From: Phocaeicola_A sp963643925
GTDB taxonomy: Bacteria; Bacteroidota; Bacteroidia; Bacteroidales; Bacteroidaceae
Direction: 5' to 3'
NCBI GenBank assembly: GCA_963643925.1
Contig: CAVINS010000131.1
Location: 1 to 5,038, forward strand
Length of the DNA: 5,038 nt
Below are positions 1 to 5,038 of this stretch, piece by piece. Both the position numbers and the translations under genes were made by a program. The notes under the pieces are model-generated. The model worked only from the letters and a program-made list of their open reading frames with translations, had not been told where the DNA came from and did not search any database. The first letter of the stretch is position 1. Every line of letters begins with the position of its first letter.

Positions 1-3000
1 ACATGGCGCACGTCTACACCTCCACCATCGTCAACAACCTTGCCAACCAGCAGGGTGGCGGCATCTTCTTCGGACAGGACGACGACAACATCAACATTCG
101 TGTGAACTCGTCGGTAATCTGGCAGAACAGCAGTTCCAACATGGCCAACGTGTCGGGACTCTACAACCCGACGAAGACCAACGAGACCATCAGCACTCTG
201 GAGTTCTTCCCATTCGCTTACTGCGGTGTGCAGAATCTCCGTATGTCGGGTGTGAACAACCTCTCGCTTGCCAACCTCAACAAGGCGGGTGCACGATTCG
301 CATGGAACGAAAGCAAGACACTTGCCGAAGAAACTTCGGATGACGGCTTCGCAAAATACTCCACACAGTTCGGCTACTATGCCCTCACCGACTATTCTGT
401 GTTTGTGCACACCGGTATGCCGATAGTCGAATATACGGATTTGGTGAAAAACAGCGGACTGTCGCAAGCCGACTTCAAAGCCACCGACCGACTCGTCTCC
501 ACCAGCAACAACCGCACCTACATAGAGATGGGTGCCCGCGCTCTTGACAAGATCATCAAGGACGGACAACTCATGCTCCGCCTCTTCGTGGCACAACCGG
601 AAGACATCGACATGGATGCCGCCCAGACGATGATGGGAATGGCTTCCTCTGCAGCGTCTGGCAGTGCTGAGGAATACTACTCTCAGGAGGGTTCGTCGTT
701 CGCCTACCCGATGCAGAGCCTGCAGGACGCCCTCGACTACATCATTGAGAAACGCACGACACTCAACGAGCAGAAGAGCGGTCTCAAGGAGGAGGGTGCC
801 AACAACCTGCCGTTCGAGATTTGCATGGGACGTGGCACCTACTATCCTACACGCAACACTTCCGGTATCTATGGCAACTCGCCGGGCAACACCTTCGCCA
901 TCCCTGAGGGCGTGAGCATCTACGGCGGTTTCGCTGTGGGCAATCCCGACAACGGGAAATCTTTCTTCGGCAGATACTACAAGAAGGGAACTGATATAAC
1001 CAAAATCACGGATAACAAAACCCCTGGCACTATCGATGGCAACGTAACGAAGGTTGATGATGCTGACAAAACGATAACATTGGTAAACACATACGAAATC
1101 GACCAGTGCTCCATCGACGTGATGAAGCCTCGCCGCCGCTCCAACGACAACAACAATAACAACATCATCGAGCCGTGGGAGTTCACCAACCAGACCATCC
1201 TCTCGGGTGCTGCCGAGGGTATTACCAGCTCCGGTGTCTATCATGTGGTGTCGTGCATGGCCGACCAGAATGTGGTGGGCATGCTGCCGAAACAACTCAA
1301 CTCGCATGCGGATAAAACCGATACCTACAAAACCAAGAAATACGATGACTACCTTACTGGCTCCTTCGATTATGAGGAGGGACAGTATGTCACCCTCGAC
1401 GGTCTGCAGATTTCTGACGGCTTTGCCCGCAGCTATATAGCAGGTTCCACCGAATTTCTTGACAAGTACACCTTCTACTGTGGAGGTGGACTCATGGTCG
1501 ACGGCAACCGCTATTGTGACGGTTTTAATAAATCGGACAACTACGAATCTGCTGACTTCAGCAAAGTGGAGTATAAGCACGACGGCCTCTCTGGCATGGT
1601 GGGCTATCGTGACATCCCTGTGAACATCGTCAACTGCAAGTTCTCCGACAACGAGGCTGGCCTCGGCGGTGCTCTCTACTCCAACGGTACGCTCAACATC
1701 TATAAGTCAAGTTTCGAGCACAACAGGACTACCCGTGGTGAGGAAGTCCTGAAAGATGCTGATGACAACGACCGCACTGTGCAGTATCCTGGCAGTGGCG
1801 GTGCAGTGTTCTGCGCTCACCAGATGGGTGCCTACAACACCATCTTTGCCAACAACGAGGCTTACAGTTCGGTCACCGACGCCAAGCTTACCACCTACAA
1901 CGACCTCGCTGCCGACGGCAAGGTTCAACTCTATGGCGGTGTCGGCGGTGCAGTGTTCGCCGGTCCTTACGCATTCTTCCACCTGATGAACTGCGACATC
2001 GTGCGCAACCAGGCGAATATGTATCCGGCAGTGTTCACCCTCAACCCGAACCCTGACCTCACGGGTACTCGCAATGGCGGTGTCAGCCTCACTGGCGAGT
2101 ATCGCCCGTCGAGTGTCTACTACAACCAGATCATCAACTCCGTGGTTTGGGGCAACGACATCAACAGCGAGATGAGCAAGGCCAACGACAGCAACAAGCT
2201 GTTCAAGTTCAACTCGCGCCTCATTTGCAACTATGCTAAAGGTGGTGACGACGCGTGGGGTACTGCGCAGAAGGACAAAAAATATGACTACAAGTTGCCT
2301 TCGTTCACCGACGGTGACAACCTGCCAAAAGATCAGGCTGCACTCGATGCCAACAACGACAAGGCTGAGAGCGACTACGGCGAGACGGCATGGTTCAGTG
2401 CCTATGAGGAAGGACGAGGCATGACACCTTACAACGATGCCGACTTCCGTGCATCTGAATACAACCCGTTCGAGTATGCACGCGACATGATACATAATGC
2501 AGGTCAGAAACTGTCTCCTTCTGTTGACACCTATCAGAACTGTAACATCCTGCTGTCGTCGGAGAACTTCGACCTCGAAGGTCCAAACTTCGTTAACCCG
2601 TCGTCGAGCGCCGGCTATGAAGGCTACGACGAGGCTGCCGACTGGAGTCTTGCCCGACTCACCAACCTCGTGGACAATGGTAGCGGACAGATATCACAGA
2701 CGGTGGAACTCGAAAAGGATAAGTATAAGTCTGAGTTCAATACTTATACAGTTGACAACATCCCACAGCGTTCTGTAGTCTATGGGTATCCAACGACAGG
2801 CAACTACAACACTTACGGCTACACCTCAGAGGCTCCTGGCGACTACAGCACGCAGGGTGTCTACACCACCACTCGTGTGCTCTATGGCTACGACACCCAC
2901 CGTGCCAACATGCCGGTGGGTACGGAGGAGTATATGACCTCTGCCGCCACAGGACAGAAGCTCTACCGCATCTCCTACGACCCGAACCCGACGCACAACC

Positions 3001-5038
3001 AGACATATATAGATATAGGTGTGTATGAGTATCCTCACACCGAACTGTCTTACAGCACTCTCGGCGACGAGGTGGACATCCTCTGGGTGTCGCCAAAGGA
3101 GAAAGCCGACAATGGTCTGCCTGACGGTAGCGACTGGAGCCAGCCTACGTCCGACTTCCAGCGCGCCATCGAGACACTCCTCGCCAGCCGCAACGGTCAT
3201 CGCAAGGAGATACGACTAATGGACGGTACGTTCACTCCTATATATAAGATGAACGACCACCTCGCCTTCTACATCAACACCCTCGACCTCAACAAGTCGG
3301 CCATCCTGCCTGCAACTACCGACCAAGCGGGAGAAACCCACTATGTGACAAACGAAGGCGTGAAGTCGCTCACCATCAAGGGGGGCTACAGTCAGGACAA
3401 CAACGGTGTGTGCGACCCTGCCGGCTATCCAGCCGTCATACGTCAGCAGACGCGTTCCAACACTACGGGCAACCGTTGGGACCACCTGTTCTACATCGAC
3501 GATGCTACCCAGCGCTATGGATATGATCCGACTGTAGGCTACAATGACAACAATGACAATGGTCACTACAAGGTGACGGGCAACAACACCTACGACAAGA
3601 CCATTACCACCATCCCTCTCTACATCGATGGTGTGACCATGGTGAACAATCAGGCAGGGAAGGGCGTGAACGGTGCTGCCATCTACTATGCCGACATTGC
3701 AGATGATGACAACATCACCTCGCCGACCCAGCCTCTCATCTCGGCGAACCAGTACTATACTGACGACACTTACACTGAGGTGTCTGACAACAACGAACCT
3801 ACCCAGTACTTCAAACCTATGGTGGACAAGTACTACACCGACGACACCTACACCACTGAGTCTGACTCAGAAACTGAGTTCGCCACCTACAAGTATGTGG
3901 AGGACACCAACGAAAACAAGATCATCATCAGCAAGACGAAGGTGATGAACAGCGGTTCGTTCGAGAATGGCGACTACACCACCTGCGCTGTCTACATTGG
4001 TAAGAACGGCGGTAAGGCTCTGCTCTACAACGATGTGATGCACAGCAACACGGGTAACCCGCTCGTGTCGGCAGTGCCTACCACCATCGTCAACAATACC
4101 TATGCGCTCAACAACGGACACGTCAACCTCAATGGTGAGAACACCCATGTGCTCACTCTCGACCTCCCACAGGATGAAAGTGGCAATGAGGATGACGGAC
4201 CGATGCTTGCTCCTCACCGTCCTATGAGAGCAACGGCAAAGATGGTGCAGGCAAATGGCTCATGCATCTTCAACTCCGTGTTCTGGCGCAACAACGACGA
4301 CGGTCTGCAGTTCCAGTTGCCGGGATATGTCAGCGAGGCGGCATCGGGCGACATCTTCAAGCGCAATGCCTTCACCGGTGGCAACACCACTGCGATAGAC
4401 TATAACAGTACCAGCACAGTGGCTACAAATAATTATAATGTGGGTCTTAGCGACGAGAATGCCAATATCATCAACGGTCCTAACTTCACCGACCCGAAAC
4501 TCAACGCCATCTCCGATGCTGACATCGAGGCGCGCGACTTCACCTTGCAGCCGTCACTCCGACTGCTCAACAAGGGTGACAACGAGCTCTACAACGACCG
4601 CGTGGTGGATGCCAGCGGCATCATAACCAACAACTACAATGTCTACGACATCTCATGGAGCCCGTCCACACGCACTGATGCAGGTGGAAACAAGCGCTTC
4701 TTCTTCGACATCGACCTCGGTGCATACGAGTATCAGAACAACCTCAACCGCATCATCTATGTCAACCCTAATGACCCGACTTCTGGTGAGGGTAATTCAT
4801 GGGCATCGCCTATCGGCTATGGCAACCTGCAGGCAGCCATCGACCTGGCGGCAATCTACCATGTGAACTGGCCTACAGAGGAGGCTTACGTCTTCGTGAA
4901 GGGTGCCAGCACCACCAACAGCAATCTCCACCTCGGCGAGACCATTACCATGCGCAATGGTGTGAGCGTCTATGGAAGTATCCTTCCGACACGCACTGGA
5001 GACTGTACATATAAGCTCGATGGTACTACGGGTGAGTA
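1..5038 (+). CDS. Giant modular beta-helix surface protein, internal fragment (both ends missing)
   Basis: I read every codon from position 3 to 5036 and found no stop, giving 1,678 residues; bases 1-2 and 5037-5038 belong to codons cut by the edges. The protein has no membrane segment and is rich in Asn, Asp, Thr, Tyr and Gly, as expected for an exported beta-solenoid. Four diverged modules follow one another, each opening with an I/L-x-V-x-P strand and closing with a D-I/L-G-x-Y-E-Y-type strand. Established knowledge: such ends and Pmp-like FxxN/GGA repeats mark right-handed parallel beta-helix proteins with choice-of-anchor-Q-like domains, common in Bacteroidales. The likely role, adhesion or surface display, is inferred; no catalytic motif is evident. 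The in-frame ATG at position 3 lies inside a module and is not the start. No signal peptide or C-terminal sorting domain is in view, so the export route (type IX or other) is unknown. A phage or enzyme beta-helix is less likely. Confidence 0.9.
3..539 (+). repeat. Module 1, C-terminal part of a beta-helix domain
   Basis: Residues 1-179. The fragment begins within the beta-helix core: T-I-V-N-N at 8-12, G-G-G-I-F-F at 18-23 and S-V-I-W-Q-N at 37-42. The T-I-V-N-N and S-V-x-W-x-N strands recur in module 3 at 1361-1365 and 1425-1430. The tail holds G-Y-Y-A-L-T-D-Y-S-V near 124-133 with T-G at 137-138, which fits the usual tail pattern of an L-x-x-x-S segment followed by a glycine. It closes with Y-I-E-M-G-A-R at 173-179, a weaker version of the D-I-G-x-Y-E-Y closing strand seen later. 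The N-terminal part of the module lies upstream of the window. The module assignment is an inference from motif order; I ran no structure prediction. Confidence 0.65.
600..680 (+). other. Met/Ala/Ser-rich insert in the module 2 head loop
   Basis: Between the opening strand (residues 194-199) and S-S-F-A-Y-P (231-236) lies a stretch with Met at 204, 210, 211 and 213 followed by an Ala/Ser run to about 222. In modules 3 and 4 the same loop is only about 13-16 residues and mostly Gly, Asp and Ser. The insert is low in complexity and probably flexible. Confidence 0.45.
1146..1181 (+). other. EF-hand-like Asp/Asn loop
   Basis: Residues 382-393 read D-N-N-N-N-N-I-I-E-P-W-E. Against the 12-position EF-hand loop this gives D at 1, N at 3, N at 5, a hydrophobic I at 8, E at 9 and E at 12, all acceptable; position 6 is Asn rather than the usual Gly. 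It sits between the module 2 head and the T-I-L-S-G strand. Calcium binding is an inference: only one loop is present, and flanking helices are not evident. Confidence 0.45.
1482..2009 (+). repeat. Pmp-like FxxN / GGA[LV] repeat block
   Basis: Residues 494-669 alternate two short motifs: G-G-G-L at 494-497, F-S-D-N at 547-550, G-G-A-L-Y at 555-559, F-E-H-N at 571-574, G-G-A-V-F at 599-603, F-A-N-N at 615-618, G-G-A-V-F at 649-653 approximately, and I-V-R-N at 666-669. Alternation of FxxN and GGA[ILV] is the hallmark of the chlamydial polymorphic outer membrane protein repeat, which also occurs in many bacterial beta-helix surface proteins. Each pair probably forms one or more coils of the solenoid, with the Asn residues at inner turns. 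Module 1 has a related pair, I-V-N-N and G-G-G-I-F, at residues 9-22. Confidence 0.7.
2775..2891 (+). other. Tyr-rich segment before the module 2 closing strand
   Basis: Residues 925-963 hold many Tyr, Thr and Gly residues and begin and end with near-identical pentapeptides, V-V-Y-G-Y at 925-929 and V-L-Y-G-Y at 959-963. Module 3 has no matching stretch at this place. It probably forms an extended or beta-hairpin insert on the solenoid; no function can be assigned. Confidence 0.45.
3542..3559 (+). repeat. Perfect 9-bp tandem repeat, in frame
   Basis: The unit caatgacaa occurs twice back to back and encodes part of the loop Y-N-D-N-N-D-N-G at residues 1180-1187. Because the unit is three codons long, slippage would lengthen or shorten the loop without breaking the frame. 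Only two units are present, so this could be chance in Asn/Asp-rich coding sequence. Confidence 0.5.
3753..3854 (+). repeat. Two copies of Y-Y-T-D-D-T-Y-T, 26 residues apart
   Basis: The octapeptide occurs at residues 1251-1258 and 1277-1284, a spacing of 78 bases. The two 24-base copies differ at four positions, all synonymous third bases. The copies lie in an acidic, Tyr/Thr-rich insert of module 3 that follows the G-A-A-I-Y-Y strand. It may be an old short duplication kept at protein level, possibly an exposed loop. Confidence 0.6.
4734..5036 (+). repeat. Module 4, N-terminal head only (cut by the edge)
   Basis: Residues 1578-1678. Right after the module 3 closing strand comes R-I-I-Y-V-N-P at 1583-1589, a short Gly-rich loop, N-S-W-A-S-P at 1598-1603, L-Q-A-A-I at 1609-1613, A-Y-V-F-V-K-G at 1628-1634 and N-G-V-S-V-Y-G-S-I at 1652-1660. 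This is the same head order as modules 2 and 3 and the most canonical copy, with only 13 residues between V1587 and W1600. It shows that at least one more beta-helix domain follows beyond the window. How many remain cannot be told from here. Confidence 0.75.

Larger units (their letters stand above)
540..3032 (+). repeat. Module 2, complete and expanded beta-helix domain
   Basis: Residues 180-1010, about 830 residues. The head has L-F-V-A-Q-P at 194-199, S-S-F-A-Y-P at 231-236, L-Q-D-A-L at 240-244, E-I-C-M-G-R-G-T-Y-Y-P-T at 272-283 and G-V-S-I-Y-G-G-F at 303-310. The core follows: T-I-L-S-G at 398-402, V-Y-H-V-V-S-C at 412-418, V-T-L-D-G-L-Q-I-S-D-G at 463-473, then Pmp-like repeats to about 669. 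The tail has S-V-V-W-G-N at 713-718, G-P-N-F at 860-863, N-L-V-D-N-G at 888-893 and the closing D-I-G-V-Y-E-Y at 1004-1010. It is about 260 residues longer than module 3. Extra length lies between S-V-V-W-G-N and G-P-N-F (147 residues against 67) and between G-P-N-F and the closing strand (144 against 79). Confidence 0.75.
3033..4733 (+). repeat. Module 3, complete beta-helix domain
   Basis: Residues 1011-1577, about 567 residues. The head has I-L-W-V-S-P at 1026-1031, S-D-W-S-Q-P at 1043-1048, F-Q-R-A-I at 1052-1056, E-I-R-L-M-D-G-T-F-T-P at 1069-1079 and L-T-I-K-G-G-Y at 1123-1129. The core has L-Y-I-D-G-V-T-M-V-N-N at 1206-1216, matching V-T-L-D-G-L-Q-I in module 2, then G-A-A-I-Y-Y at 1224-1229 and T-I-V-N-N at 1361-1365. 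The tail has S-V-F-W-R-N at 1425-1430, G-P-N-F-T-D-P at 1492-1498, F-T-L-Q-P-S with L-L-N-K-G-D at 1513-1526, and the closing D-L-G-A-Y-E-Y at 1571-1577. This is the cleanest copy of the tail and defines the module end. Sequence between motifs is highly diverged from module 2. Confidence 0.78.

Noticed and set aside
3..5. ATG as the first in-frame codon, possible gene start
   Set aside because: The residues right after it are already beta-helix core (T-I-V-N-N, G-G-G-I-F-F). There is no signal peptide, and only two upstream bases are visible, so this is an internal Met.
1707..2495. Open antisense stretch of 262 codons on the - strand
   Set aside because: It lies wholly opposite the Pmp-like block and module 2 tail. 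Its Val-rich, low-complexity translation is what the complement of GAC/AAC/ACC-rich codons gives, and I see no domain or ribosome binding site.
3001..3250. TATATA-like runs near 3005 and 3239 resembling promoter boxes
   Set aside because: They are ordinary Tyr/Ile codons inside the open frame, with no matching upstream element and no gene start downstream.
3673..3945. Other-frame + strand open stretch rich in Thr, Ser, Pro and Arg
   Set aside because: It is a frame-shifted reading of the Tyr/Thr/Asp-rich module 3 insert; the composition follows from the C-rich codons and the main frame carries the conserved motifs.
3216..4217. Antisense open stretches of 116 codons each (3216-3566 and 3867-4217)
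   Set aside because: Both are Val/Ile-rich mirror images of the sense codons within module 3, with no recognisable motif.
1..5038. Polysaccharide lyase or other beta-helix enzyme
   Set aside because: The fold class is similar, but I see no conserved catalytic cluster of a known lyase or hydrolase, and the tandem modules fit a structural or adhesive surface protein better. A profile search could overturn this.
1..5038. CRISPR array, insertion sequence, tRNA/rRNA, riboswitch or terminator
   Set aside because: There are no regularly spaced direct repeats, no transposase or inverted ends and no RNA-like conserved stretches. The whole window is coding, leaving no intergenic space.

Overview
The whole window is the inside of one very large protein gene on the + strand. 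The frame whose codons start at position 3 reads without a stop from edge to edge, 1,678 complete codons. Neither its true start nor its stop is present. There is no intergenic DNA, and I see no RNA gene, mobile element, CRISPR array, promoter, ribosome binding site or terminator. All other open stretches on either strand are shadows of this gene.

The protein is rich in Asn, Asp, Thr, Tyr and Gly and looks like a secreted, surface-exposed right-handed parallel beta-helix protein. It is built as a chain of diverged modules with the same internal order. The head has a strand like RIIYVNP, a short loop ending in W or F, an LQ-x-AI type helix, a G-T-Y/F-x-P strand and a gvsIyGG-type strand. A beta-helix core follows. 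The tail has an S-V-x-W-x-N strand, G-P-N-F, an L-x-x-x-x-x-N-x-G segment and a closing D-I/L-G-x-Y-E-Y. The window holds the C-terminal part of module 1 (to about residue 179), all of module 2 (about 180-1010), all of module 3 (about 1011-1577) and the start of module 4 (1578 to the edge). Residue numbers count from the codon at position 3. Module 2 carries Chlamydia Pmp-like FxxN/GGA[LV] repeats and an EF-hand-like Asp/Asn loop.

The module style (choice-of-anchor-Q-like tails, Pmp-type repeats, the IIEPWEF-N-x-T-I-L-S-G phrase), a GC content near one half and C-ending codons such as AAC, GAC, TAC and ACC suggest a member of the Bacteroidales, perhaps Prevotella or a relative. This is an inference from style, not a database match. 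In that group such giant proteins are usually exported and attached to the surface, but the signal peptide and sorting domain that would prove it lie outside the window.

I found no convincing new multi-gene system. The points worth a second look are inside the protein: the modular grammar with an expanded module 2, the EF-hand-like loop, the Pmp-like repeats, a short protein-level duplication in module 3, and unusual inserts at module joints.
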